Shown here: one piece after another, positions 8,646 through 16,369 of the stretch
Position numbering within the stretch: position 1 is the first letter of the stretch
Layout: each line of letters starts with the position of its first letter
From: Vicinamibacterales bacterium
GTDB lineage: Bacteria > Acidobacteriota > Vicinamibacteria > Vicinamibacterales > UBA2999
DNA: 51,624 nt
Assembly (NCBI GenBank): GCA_041394705.1
Contig: JAWKHS010000030.1
Coordinates: forward strand, 1-51,624
Direction of reading: 5' to 3'
The notes under the pieces: model-generated
What the model saw: the letters and a program-made list of their open reading frames with translations, nothing else
Database searches by the model: none
What the model was told of the DNA's origin: nothing
Program-made: the position numbers and the translations under genes

Positions 8646-8723
8646 CGAAGAGATGACCACGCCGGTCACTTGGCGGAGCGCGTCCGCGGCCGGGAGCTGG
8701 CTCGGGTGCGCGAGGAGACCATC

Positions 8724-9197
8724 ATGAGAGCGGTTGTCGTGCCACCTGGCGAAGGCCGGGACATTGCCGTCGGGTCGGCTGGAACGGGCGTGACCGTCAA
8801 GGCCAGCGCCTCTGAAACAGGCGGGCTGTGCACCGTCTGGGAGGGACGGGTGCCGCCGGGGGCGGTCGGCGCGGGGCCCCATTACCATCGCGAGCGGGAC
8901 GAGCTCTTCTACGTCCTCGACGGCGAGCTGGAGCTGCGCCTCGGAGATGCGGAGCGCACCGTCCGCCGCGGGACCTTCGCCTTCGTCCCTCGCGGCATCG
9001 TCCACGGCTTTCGCAACGCCAGCCGCGCCGACGCGACCATGCTCGTGGTGCACCACCCGGCCGGTTTCGATCGGTTTCTCGAAGAGATGCAGCAGCTGAT
9101 GGCCAGACGCGGGACGCACGCCGAGCGGGCCGAGCTCGCCGACCGCTTCGACATGATCCCCGTCCGGCCAGTCGCGGAGCCCGGATCCAGCCGCTGA
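8724..9197 (+). CDS. Cupin-domain protein
   Basis: 157 residues from ATG 8724, which has GAGGAG seven bases upstream. The cupin motifs are HYHRERDELFYVLDGELELRLG (ligands H-x-H-x4-E) and PRGIVHGFRN, at about residues 52-110; the C-terminal tail (FLEEMQQLMARRGTHAERAELADRFDMI) resembles quercetin-dioxygenase-like single cupins. It is in the same orientation as the first cupin and probably in the same MarR-controlled transcript, but the two proteins differ in sequence, so they are not a recent duplication. Confidence 0.82.
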   Translation: MRAVVVPPGEGRDIAVGSAGTGVTVKASASETGGLCTVWEGRVPPGAVGAGPHYHRERDELFYVLDGELELRLGDAERTVRRGTFAFVPRGIVHGFRNASRADATMLVVHHPAGFDRFLEEMQQLMARRGTHAERAELADRFDMIPVRPVAEPGSSR

Positions 9198-9328
9198 GTC
9201 CGGGCGCGAGGACTCACCGGACGGCACGAGGCATACGGCGCCGCGAAGAGGGCAACCTCTGATCGAGCCGCGACTCGACGATGCGGCGAGCGCGTCGGCC
9301 CCGACCCGCCGCGCATGCCGAACGGGCG

Positions 9329-10108
9329 TCAGCCGGTGGTCGCCCGGGCCTCGGCCCGGCCGCGGCCTCGCCGGGGCCTTGCGTCGGGCGGCATGCGCCG
9401 GGCGGCCATCCGCTGCTCCGTTCCCGGCCGCTTCCGCGGCAGGCCGGCGAACCCGCTCAACATGAGCCACGTGGGCAACTGGCGCGCGAGCCGGGACGGG
9501 CCGACGACCTCGATGTGTCCGGCGCGGATCTCGGTCCGAAAGTCGCGGAAGCCGCGCCAGGTCTCGATGAACCGCCGGAGCTCCGCCTTGACGTGCAAGG
9601 TCACCTCGAACCCCGGATCCTTCAGGCACATGTCCACGTTGCCGCGGTCGTGCACCAGCCAGTACCCGCGGAAGTCCGTCGTCGTGCCCGTGAACTCGAA
9701 CTCGATCACCGTGCGGCCCGGCGGCATCGCGGCGGTGTCGAGGCGCGTGCTCATGCTCCACAGCAGGAACTCGGGATCGAGGTCGGCGTCCACCATGTCC
9801 CGCGCCCACTGGTGTCCCCACACCGCGAGCTGCACGATGATGGGCTCGAGCTCGCGGCCGGCATCGGTCAGCGCGTAGTGCGCGGGCGCCTGCGGTGTCG
9901 CCGGCACTCTCTCGAGGATGCCGGCGGCCACGAGTTCGTCCAGGCGCTTCGACAGGAGCGACGGCGAGATCTTCGGCACGCTGCGGTGAATCTCGTTGAA
10001 CTGCGAGCAGCCGTCGAACAGGCGGCTGACGATCAGGAGGGTCCAGCGCTCGCCGAGCATCTCCACCGCCAGCGCTAGCGGGCAGTATTGGCCGTAGCTG
10101 CGGTTCAT
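9329..10108 (-). CDS. HxlR-family regulator with C-terminal sterol-carrier-like domain
   Basis: 259 residues, about twice the usual HxlR length. Residues 1-100 are the HxlR winged helix (YGQYCPLALAVEMLGERWTLLIVSRLFDG, then FNEIHRSVPKISPSLLSKRLDELVAAGIL). Residues 120-225 look like an SCP2-type ligand-binding domain (GRTVIEFEFTGTTTDFRGYWLVHDRGNVDMC), a fusion also known in this group. The last 25 residues are Arg-rich. A 19-bp perfect palindrome starts 2 bp upstream of the start codon, which implies autoregulation. It is divergent from the haloperoxidase gene and may control it, possibly in response to a hydrophobic ligand. Confidence 0.85.
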   Translation of the reverse strand: MNRSYGQYCPLALAVEMLGERWTLLIVSRLFDGCSQFNEIHRSVPKISPSLLSKRLDELVAAGILERVPATPQAPAHYALTDAGRELEPIIVQLAVWGHQWARDMVDADLDPEFLLWSMSTRLDTAAMPPGRTVIEFEFTGTTTDFRGYWLVHDRGNVDMCLKDPGFEVTLHVKAELRRFIETWRGFRDFRTEIRAGHIEVVGPSRLARQLPTWLMLSGFAGLPRKRPGTEQRMAARRMPPDARPRRGRGRAEARATTG

Positions 10109-10110
10109 CC

Positions 10111-10129
10111 GGCGAATGTTCCATTCGCC
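10111..10129. promoter_or_regulatory. Perfect 19-bp palindrome upstream of the HxlR gene
   Basis: GGCGAATG-TTC-CATTCGCC: eight-base arms match exactly around three bases. It lies 2 bp from the HxlR start codon, so occupancy would interfere with transcription of the regulator itself. It is a candidate HxlR operator. Confidence 0.6.
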
Positions 10130-10143
10130 GCGCCGCGGTGTCC

Positions 10144-10160
10144 ACTACAGATTCAGTAGT
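10144..10160. promoter_or_regulatory. Second inverted repeat, between HxlR and haloperoxidase
   Basis: ACTACAGATTCAGTAGT has five-base arms ACTAC/GTAGT (seven with one mismatch) around a 7-bp centre. It is 48 bp upstream of the haloperoxidase start and differs in sequence from the palindrome at 10111. ACTAC/GTAGT-type half-sites resemble those reported for HxlR-family regulators, but that is a weak argument. Confidence 0.45.
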
Positions 10161-10207
10161 AGCGCGTCCCCTCGCCGGGCCGGTAGCGTCGGCGATGGGA
10201 GGTTGCG

Positions 10208-11515
10208 ATGGGGAGACGCTCGATCGTCGTGCTGATGCTGGCTGGAGCTGTCGGCTGCGCGCGTGCCGGTGGCGATGCGGACGCGCCGAAGGCCACGGCA
10301 GAGGTGGTGGTGGCGTGGAACGCCCGGGCGCTGGGCATTGCCGAGGCCGAGGACCACTTCCTGACGCTCAAGGGCGTGCGGACCGCCGCCATGATGCACG
10401 TGGCCATGCACGACGCGCTCAATGCGGTGGAGCCGCGCTTCGCCTCCTACGCCCTCGACACCCATGCCGAGGACGCGGACCCGGTGGCCGCGGCGGCGCA
10501 GGCGGCCTACGCGGTCGTGCTGGATCAGTTCCCGTCGCGGAAGGCCGATCTCGACCAGGAACTGGACCGCTGGCTGGCGTCGGTACCCGACGGCCCGCGG
10601 CGCACCCGGTCCGCCGCGCTCGGGCGCGAGGCGGCGGCCGCGATCCTGAAGACGCGTGAGGGCGACGGCTGGGATCGCGAGGCGCAGTACCAGTGGCATC
10701 CGATGGGTCCGGGCGTCTACGCGGAGTTCCACGAGCACAGCGGCACGCCGCAGGGCTTCGTGTTCGGGGCGGGATGGGCCGAGGCGACGCCCTTCGTCCT
10801 GGAGCGCGCCGACCAGTTCCGTACGCCGCCGCCTCCGGCGATCCAGAGCGAGGCGTACACCCGCGCGTACGACGAGGTGCGCACGGTGGGGCGCGACCGG
10901 AGCGAGATACGCACGTCCGACCAGGCGCACCTGGCCATGTGGTGGAAGGACTTCGCCGAGAACTCGCAGAATCGCCTGGCTCGCCAGCTCGTCGCCGACG
11001 AACAGACGGAGCTGTGGCGGGCGGCGCGCCTTTTCGCCCTGCTGAACATGAGCATCATCGACGGCTACGTCCACGTCTTCGCCGACAAGTTCCACTACAA
11101 CCACTGGCGGCCGTACACCGCCATCCGCTGGGCCGCCAACGACGGCAACCCGGACACGACGCCGGAGCCGGACTGGAACAACCTGCACCATCACACCTAC
11201 GCGTTCCCGAGTTACCCCTCGGCCCACGGCACCGTCTGCGCAGCCGCGATGACGGTGTTCGCGGACACGTATGGCGACGACCACCCGTTCACCATGTCCA
11301 CGCCGGAGGTGGACGCCGCAGGCCCGGGGTCGCCGAAGGTGGCCATGGACCCGCCAACGCGGCAGTTCGCGCGCTTCTCGGACGCCGCGATGGAGTGCGC
11401 CATGTCACGGGTCTATCTCGGCATTCACTTCCGGTACGACTCGACCGAGGGCAACGCGCTGGGACGCCGGATCGGCGAGTACGCCGTCGCCCACGCGCTG
11501 GTGCCGGCCTCCTGA
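10208..11515 (+). CDS. Vanadium-dependent haloperoxidase / PAP2-superfamily enzyme, exported
   Basis: 435 residues with an N-terminal signal peptide that may be a lipoprotein signal (GAVGC, Cys17). The vanadate/phosphate site is complete: K294 and R301 in DKFHYNHWRP, PSYPSAHG (S338, H340), and R401/H407 in SRVYLGIHFRYD. This K-R-SxH-R-H set is shared by vanadium haloperoxidases and class A-like acid phosphatases. The length and helical layout favour the haloperoxidase branch. The activity (halogenation or phosphatase) cannot be decided. The divergent HxlR regulator and two palindromes suggest it is inducible. Confidence 0.88.
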   Translation: MGRRSIVVLMLAGAVGCARAGGDADAPKATAEVVVAWNARALGIAEAEDHFLTLKGVRTAAMMHVAMHDALNAVEPRFASYALDTHAEDADPVAAAAQAAYAVVLDQFPSRKADLDQELDRWLASVPDGPRRTRSAALGREAAAAILKTREGDGWDREAQYQWHPMGPGVYAEFHEHSGTPQGFVFGAGWAEATPFVLERADQFRTPPPPAIQSEAYTRAYDEVRTVGRDRSEIRTSDQAHLAMWWKDFAENSQNRLARQLVADEQTELWRAARLFALLNMSIIDGYVHVFADKFHYNHWRPYTAIRWAANDGNPDTTPEPDWNNLHHHTYAFPSYPSAHGTVCAAAMTVFADTYGDDHPFTMSTPEVDAAGPGSPKVAMDPPTRQFARFSDAAMECAMSRVYLGIHFRYDSTEGNALGRRIGEYAVAHALVPAS

Positions 11516-11772
11516 TCCGACGATCGCGCCGATCGACGGTCGAGCGACCGGATGCGGCGGCGCGTCCGATACGTCAGCGGCACCGGATGCCGCGGCCTGG
11601 CTCATCGGTAGCGCGAACGGGCTGGCGCTGGAACTCTTCTGGCATCCGCGGATGGCTCCGTGCATACTCCGCGCTGACCGCGCGCCCCGGGCGCGGTCGT
11701 CGCAGACGCGCCTCTCGTCACGCCGCAGAGGTCTCGGCGGCGGAGGTGCGTCCTTGACAGGAGGCGCACGTC

Positions 11773-13359
11773 ATGGAGAAGGTTCCCCCCTTCCGGACTG
11801 GCAGCGGATCGGTGTTCGTCAGGAATACCCGCGCATGGACGCTTGGCGCCGCGCTGCTCGTGGCGGCCGGGTCGCGCACGCCGGCGTCGGCGCAGTTTCT
11901 CGAGTGGGTGCGGCAGGACGGAGGCCCGATCGTCGTCGGCGGGCAGAGCGTGGAGGGTGCGGAGGCGGTCGGGGTCGATGCCGCCGGAAACACCTTCGTC
12001 ACGGGCACGTTCGTCGGGCAGGCCACCTTCGGCGTTGGCGAACCTGCCGAGACGGTCCTCACCAGTGTCTCCAATCAGGACGTGTACGTCGCCAAGTACG
12101 ACCCGGGCGGAGCGCTCGTCTGGGTGCGGTCCGCGGGAGGCGGAGGCTCTCAGAACTTCGCCTTCGGCATCGCCGTGGCCCCGAACGGCGACAGCTACGT
12201 GACGGGATGGCTCAACCAGTTCGCGGGTACCACGGACTTCGGCGGCGGCGTGACGTTGTCGGGCCCGGGCACGTTCGTCGTCAAGTACGACGACGGCGGC
12301 ACCGCGCAGTGGGCGACGGCGCTTGCGCCGACGGGCAGCACCGCATTCGCCATCGCGGTGGACGGCGTGGGGAACAGCTTCGTCACGGGATCGTCGCAGG
12401 ACGCGATCGGCCTCAGCCTGATCACGGTCTGGAAGCTGAGCCCCGCAGGCGGCGTGCAGTGGGCCCGCCAGGCCGTCGGTGTGTACTCCGGACAGGGGTA
12501 CGGCGTGTCGGCTGACGGCAGTGGCGGCGCGTATCTGACCGGTGCGTTCGAGGGCGGCTCGGCCACCTTCGGGCCCGGGGAAGCCACCGAGACGACCCTG
12601 ACGGCCGTCGCCGACGGCCTGGCCAAGCTGTTCGTCGCGAAGTACGACGCTGCTGGTGGCTTCGTGTGGGCGCGGCAATCCGCCGATGTTGCCGCAGCCT
12701 ACGGCAGAGGCACCGCCATTGCCACCGACGACCTCGGCAACAGCGTCATCAGCGGGGTCGGGACCACGACGCTCGGCCTCGGCGAGCCGAACGAGACGGC
12801 GGTGACGGGCGCGTTCGCGGCCAGTTTCGATCCGCTGGGCTACATCGCGTGGGCCCGGTCGGTGTCTCCGCCGGGCGGCGGCATCAACCCCTGGGCCTTC
12901 GGCGTGGCTCACAGCCTTCGGGGCGCCACCTATCTCACTGGCACCGGCGGCGCGTGCTCGTGCCTCTTCATGGAGCGATACGACCGCGCCGGCGGGCTCA
13001 CCTGGTCCCGGCCGCTGGCGCGGCTGAACGGCGGGCTGGAACTCCGCGGCACGGTCGCGATCGACGACGCCGGCCGCGCGTCGGTGGCGGGCACGTTCTC
13101 CGGCAGCGTCACATTCGTCCCCGGCGAGCCCAACGAGACGACGCTCACGACCACCGACATTCCGCACGACTTCGATGTGTTCGTGGCGACGTTCAATCCG
13201 GACACCGGCGTCTTCGGTGGCCTCGGAGGACCCGGTCTCGGGGGCACCGGCAGCGGCGGCGGCACCATCGGTCCGAACGCGCACCGCCCGGGCGTCGGCG
13301 GCGCCGTACGCGAACGGCCTTCCGCGCCGGCCGCTCAGCGCGCCGTCGTCAGGCGATAG
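11773..13359 (+). CDS. Exported SBBP-repeat beta-propeller protein
   Basis: 528 residues; GGAGG is found just upstream of ATG 11773. A signal peptide ends near TPASAQ (about residue 38). The rest consists of roughly seven to nine repeats built on a D-x-x-GN-x-(F/Y)VTGxF core (VDAAGNTFVTGTF, VAPNGDSYVTGWL, TDDLGNSVISGVG, IDDAGRASVAGTF), the SBBP pattern, each followed by a (V/F)AKYD..G...W strand. The C-terminus is Gly-rich, then Ala/Arg-rich with no sorting domain that I recognise. Such proteins are secreted or surface propellers of unknown ligand. The 3' end overlaps the convergent gene at 13335 by 25 bp. Confidence 0.85.
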   Translation: MEKVPPFRTGSGSVFVRNTRAWTLGAALLVAAGSRTPASAQFLEWVRQDGGPIVVGGQSVEGAEAVGVDAAGNTFVTGTFVGQATFGVGEPAETVLTSVSNQDVYVAKYDPGGALVWVRSAGGGGSQNFAFGIAVAPNGDSYVTGWLNQFAGTTDFGGGVTLSGPGTFVVKYDDGGTAQWATALAPTGSTAFAIAVDGVGNSFVTGSSQDAIGLSLITVWKLSPAGGVQWARQAVGVYSGQGYGVSADGSGGAYLTGAFEGGSATFGPGEATETTLTAVADGLAKLFVAKYDAAGGFVWARQSADVAAAYGRGTAIATDDLGNSVISGVGTTTLGLGEPNETAVTGAFAASFDPLGYIAWARSVSPPGGGINPWAFGVAHSLRGATYLTGTGGACSCLFMERYDRAGGLTWSRPLARLNGGLELRGTVAIDDAGRASVAGTFSGSVTFVPGEPNETTLTTTDIPHDFDVFVATFNPDTGVFGGLGGPGLGGTGSGGGTIGPNAHRPGVGGAVRERPSAPAAQRAVVRR

Positions 13360-14078
13360 TCCGACGGCTCCGCGGCGAACACGGCCTGATCGCCCTCGCG
13401 CGAGAGACGGCCCGTGACCGTGACCGGCAGGCCGGCGAGGTCGGCCAGGTCCCGGCCGACTGCGCGGCCGTCGGCGCCCACCAGCAACACGAGCGCCTCG
13501 CGGCCCTGGCCGTCGCGCACGAGGAGCATCGGCGGCACGCCGCCGCGGAGGCACAGGCCGGCGCAGTCGCGGTGCACGGCGCCCTCCCCCGGATTCATCA
13601 CGCCGAGGAAGCACTTGCCGTCGACGATCTCGCCCGTGAGGGTCACGACCGGGCCGTCACCGGGCGCGGCAGGCGAGCCTGACCATGACGCGGCCGCGGG
13701 CACGCCCGATACCGATCCGGGCACGACCTCGAACATGCGCTGTCCGCCGCGCTCGATGGCCGTGCCCTGCACGGTGACCTCGCCGTCCCGTACCGCCGCC
13801 ACGCTTGCCTCGGCGCCATGCTTGCCGCGCCCGACGAGCAGGGCCGTGCCGTCCCCGGTCGTCAGCGAGGGATAGGGCAGGCGGGCCAGGCGTCCGCCGA
13901 GCTGCCGAGGGCGGCCGAAGTCGAAGCGTGCCGGCCGCAAGGGCGCGTGGAGCCCCATCGCGACGCCCGCCACGGTCAGCACGACGACGACGGCGGCCAG
14001 AACCGCCATGCGCACGCGCGCGGCCACGGCCGGCGGCGCCGTCGGCTCGTACCCGATGTAGAAGTCGCCGTCGCTCAC
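13335..14078 (-). CDS. Single-pass membrane protein with conserved Cys motif, last gene of the Rieske operon
   Basis: 247 residues starting at GTG 14078, whose GTGA overlaps the stop of the Rieske fusion gene. There is one TM segment at about residues 22-42 (VRMAVLAAVVVVLTVAGVAMGL), then a likely periplasmic domain. The striking part is GEIVDGKCFLGVMNPGEG, followed by HRDCAGLCLRGGVPPMLLV, with three Cys and one His near residues 155-180 that could bind metal or a cofactor; it is followed by an OB-like VTVTGRLS strand set. I do not know a function. Its position suggests it is a partner or assembly factor of the Rieske membrane protein. Confidence 0.75.
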   Translation of the reverse strand: MSDGDFYIGYEPTAPPAVAARVRMAVLAAVVVVLTVAGVAMGLHAPLRPARFDFGRPRQLGGRLARLPYPSLTTGDGTALLVGRGKHGAEASVAAVRDGEVTVQGTAIERGGQRMFEVVPGSVSGVPAAASWSGSPAAPGDGPVVTLTGEIVDGKCFLGVMNPGEGAVHRDCAGLCLRGGVPPMLLVRDGQGREALVLLVGADGRAVGRDLADLAGLPVTVTGRLSREGDQAVFAAEPSDYRLTTAR

Positions 14079-15139
14079 GCGACCCTCGCGGGTTCCACGT
14101 AGGTGCCGGGCGGAAGCGGGTGCGGGTCCACCAGCACCCGGCCGGCGTCCACCCGCACGCGGAAGGTCGGAACCTTCTCGGTGAACGGCGGCGGGGACGC
14201 GCCCGTCTCCGGCACGTACTCGTAGCCGTGCCACGGACACACGATGCAGCCGTTCACGATCTTCCCTTCGCCCAGCGGGCCGTTCTGGTGCTGGCACACG
14301 TTCGACACGGCCGACAGGCGATCGCCGTGCCGGAAGACCGCCACGCGCTCGCCAGACACGCAGGCGACGAACGCGCGCCTCTCGGGGATGGCGGCCACCG
14401 CGCAGACATCCACCCACGGGCGAGCGGGATCGTCGCGCGTCCGTGACCGTTCTGCGTCGCGCGTCCGTGTCCGTTCCGTGTCTCGCGCCCGTTCCCGCAG
14501 GGCCGCGCACAGGTGCAGCCCCGCGATCCACGACGCGCCGAGACCGAGCGCCGCGGCGAGCGCCGGGGAGCGCTGGGACTGAAGAGCGCCGAACGCCACG
14601 TGCGCCACGAGAAGGGCGTACGCCGCGTAGACACCCATGTGAAGGGCTTTCCAGACCGGCGCGGTCAGGTTGTGCAGCCAGAAGTCGTGGCTCGTCGCGG
14701 CCATCAGCACGAGAATCCCCAGCGCCGTGGCGCCGAAGAGCTGGAACGGCACGTCGGCGGCGGATCGCCACGAGCCGCTGGAGAGGAGATGCACGAACGG
14801 GTTGACGACGCCTCCCGTATGGAACTGCACGAACGCGAAGGCGCCGTGCGCCAGGGCGACCAGGCACATCGTCACGCCGAGATGGCGGCGGTTGTAGAGC
14901 AGGGGCAGCAGGCGCCGGTCCAGGCGGCAGAGGGGCCCGATCGACAGGATCACGTGGAGCAGGAGGAACGCGGTCAGGCCGAGCCCGCGAATGAGCAGCG
15001 TCTCGATGGTGGCGTTCGGCTGGACGAGCGCGCCTCCACCGACGAGCAGCGCGAGGAGTGCCGTCACCACGGCGCCCACCACGGCGTCGTAGCGGCGCTT
15101 CTGCGGGTTCCAGCCGACGGCCCGGTAGGCGACGCTCAT
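14075..15139 (-). CDS. Ferric-reductase-like transmembrane domain fused to a Rieske [2Fe-2S] domain
   Basis: 354 residues. Residues 15-210 contain about six TM helices with histidines typical of b-heme ligation in ferric reductase-like domains (H62, H86, H98, H167, H180). A charged linker (215-240, ERTRTRDAERSRTRDDP) leads to a Rieske domain: C282-Q-H284 and C301-P-W-H304, a C-x-H-x16-C-x2-H signature as in ferredoxin-type Rieske proteins. The predicted job is electron transfer between the Rieske centre and membrane hemes. Both ends overlap the neighbouring genes (ATGA and GTGA), indicating strict co-translation. Electron donor and acceptor are unknown. Confidence 0.85.
   Translation of the reverse strand: MSVAYRAVGWNPQKRRYDAVVGAVVTALLALLVGGGALVQPNATIETLLIRGLGLTAFLLLHVILSIGPLCRLDRRLLPLLYNRRHLGVTMCLVALAHGAFAFVQFHTGGVVNPFVHLLSSGSWRSAADVPFQLFGATALGILVLMAATSHDFWLHNLTAPVWKALHMGVYAAYALLVAHVAFGALQSQRSPALAAALGLGASWIAGLHLCAALRERARDTERTRTRDAERSRTRDDPARPWVDVCAVAAIPERRAFVACVSGERVAVFRHGDRLSAVSNVCQHQNGPLGEGKIVNGCIVCPWHGYEYVPETGASPPPFTEKVPTFRVRVDAGRVLVDPHPLPPGTYVEPARVA
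14433..14480. repeat. 24-bp tandem direct repeat inside the Rieske-protein linker
   Basis: Two copies of a 24-bp unit (14433-14456 and 14457-14480) starting TCGCGCGTCCGTG, with a decayed third partial copy up to about 14498. The unit is in frame (8 codons) and encodes the Arg-Thr-Arg-Asp-Ala-Glu linker, so its copy number only changes linker length. Confidence 0.7.
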
Positions 15140-15276
15140 CGTCCGAGTTCCTGCGGCCAGCGATCGAGCACGGGGGCCGGGGCGCGCCAGGCGACGGCCA
15201 GGACGACCAGCGCGGGCAGGACCAGCGCCAGCAGGACGGCCGCGCCGACATGCGCCCGGCGCAGCGGGCGGATCAT
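15136..15276 (-). CDS. 46-residue single-TM membrane protein
   Basis: Starts at ATG 15276 and ends in an ATGA overlap with the Rieske fusion gene; its own start overlaps the stop of the upstream gene in the same way. Basic N-terminus (MIRPLRRAH), then one TM helix (VGAAVLLALVLPALVVLAVAW), then a short tail (RAPAPVLDRWPQELGR). It is likely a small subunit of the complex. The overlap on both sides is the main evidence that it is real. Confidence 0.7.
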   Translation of the reverse strand: MIRPLRRAHVGAAVLLALVLPALVVLAVAWRAPAPVLDRWPQELGR

Positions 15277-15569
15277 CGTCCGCTCCGCGCGGCGAGCCGC
15301 CGGTGGGCGTTCAGTTCCCGAGGCGGGTGCACCGACCCTCGCGCCCACCGGATTGCCAGGAGCGGCCAGAGGAGGGCGACGCCTGGAGCGATGGCCGCGC
15401 GGAAGCCCCAGGTGCCATCCCGCGCCACCGCGTCGAGCTGGTGGACGCCCCGGAGCACGAATGGCCCCGCGAAGGCCAGGCCGCAGCCGAGATACAGTCC
15501 CGCGGCCGTTACGACGAGCGTGGCGAGCGCCTCGGTCACGGCGGGTTCGATGTCGCCGCCGGTGGTCAC
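15273..15569 (-). CDS. Small two-TM membrane protein, first gene of the Rieske operon
   Basis: 98 residues if started at GTG 15569 (GGAA lies a few bases upstream); in-frame ATG codons further upstream would overlap the divergent SDR gene and code for unlike sequence. Two hydrophobic segments (about 8-32 and 50-68) surround a loop, GVHQLDAVARDGTWGFRAAIAPG, and the tail is RWARGSVHPPRELNAHR. The ARDGTWGFR and HPPxxLNAHR motifs look conserved in type. I do not recognise a named family. It overlaps the 46-residue gene by ATGA. Confidence 0.65.
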   Translation of the reverse strand: MTTGGDIEPAVTEALATLVVTAAGLYLGCGLAFAGPFVLRGVHQLDAVARDGTWGFRAAIAPGVALLWPLLAIRWARGSVHPPRELNAHRRLAARSGR

Positions 15570-15621
15570 GTTTCCGCGTGCTCCGGCGAAACGCTTCGAG
15601 ACCCCGCACATCTGAGCCGGT

Positions 15622-16365
15622 ATGACGCTCACGGACAAGGTGGTCCTCATCACGGGCGGACGGCGGATCGGGCTGGTGGTGGCGCACGAGCTCGCCGCGC
15701 GGGGCGCCGATCTCGCCCTCGCCTACCGCGGGTCCCGGGACGAAGCGGAGCAGGGCGTCCGGGACGCGGTGGCGCAGGGACGCCGAGGCGTGGCGCTCCA
15801 GGCCGACGTCTCCAAGGCGGCGGACTGCCAGGCCCTGGTGGAAGGCACGGTCCGCGCGCTGGGCCGCATCGATGTCGTCGTCAACATGGCCTCCGTGTAC
15901 GGACCCGAGCCTCTCGACACGCTCACCGAGTCGGCCTGGGACAGAAACCTCGCCATCAACCTGAAGTCGGCGTTCCTCTGCGCCCAGGCCGCGGCGCGCC
16001 ACATGCGGGCGCAGGGCGCCGGCGGACGCATCGTGAACTTCGCGGACTGGCTGTCGCGAAGCGGCCGTCCGCACTACACCGACTTCGTCGCCTACTATGT
16101 GGCGAAGGCCGGAGTTGTCGCCCTCACCGAGGCGCTGGCCCTCGAGCTGGCGGGTGGCGACATCCTCGTCAACGCCATCGCTCCCGGGCCGATCCTGCCG
16201 CCGCCCGACATGACCGAGGACGAGAAGGCCGAGGTGGCCGCCGCCACGCCGCTGGGGCGCTGGGGCGGCGAGCGGGAGATCGTCAAGGCCGTGGTCGCGC
16301 TGATCGACACGGATTTCATCACCGGCGAGACCGTTCGCGTGGACGGCGGCCGGCATCTGAGGTGA
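15622..16365 (+). CDS. Short-chain dehydrogenase/reductase, pteridine-reductase-like
   Basis: 247 residues with a Rossmann fold. The dinucleotide motif is TGGRRIG (residues 11-17), the TGxxxRxG-like form that favours NADPH, not the usual TGxxxGIG. Catalytic Y158 and K162 are in YYVAKAG; at the usual Ser position it has IVNFADW (D142), as in pteridine reductases PTR1/FolM where Asp replaces Ser. It ends in the common VDGGRHLR tail. The next SDR gene starts 4 bp after its stop codon, so the two are one transcript. Confidence 0.85.
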   Translation: MTLTDKVVLITGGRRIGLVVAHELAARGADLALAYRGSRDEAEQGVRDAVAQGRRGVALQADVSKAADCQALVEGTVRALGRIDVVVNMASVYGPEPLDTLTESAWDRNLAINLKSAFLCAQAAARHMRAQGAGGRIVNFADWLSRSGRPHYTDFVAYYVAKAGVVALTEALALELAGGDILVNAIAPGPILPPPDMTEDEKAEVAAATPLGRWGGEREIVKAVVALIDTDFITGETVRVDGGRHLR

Positions 16366-16369
16366 CGTC

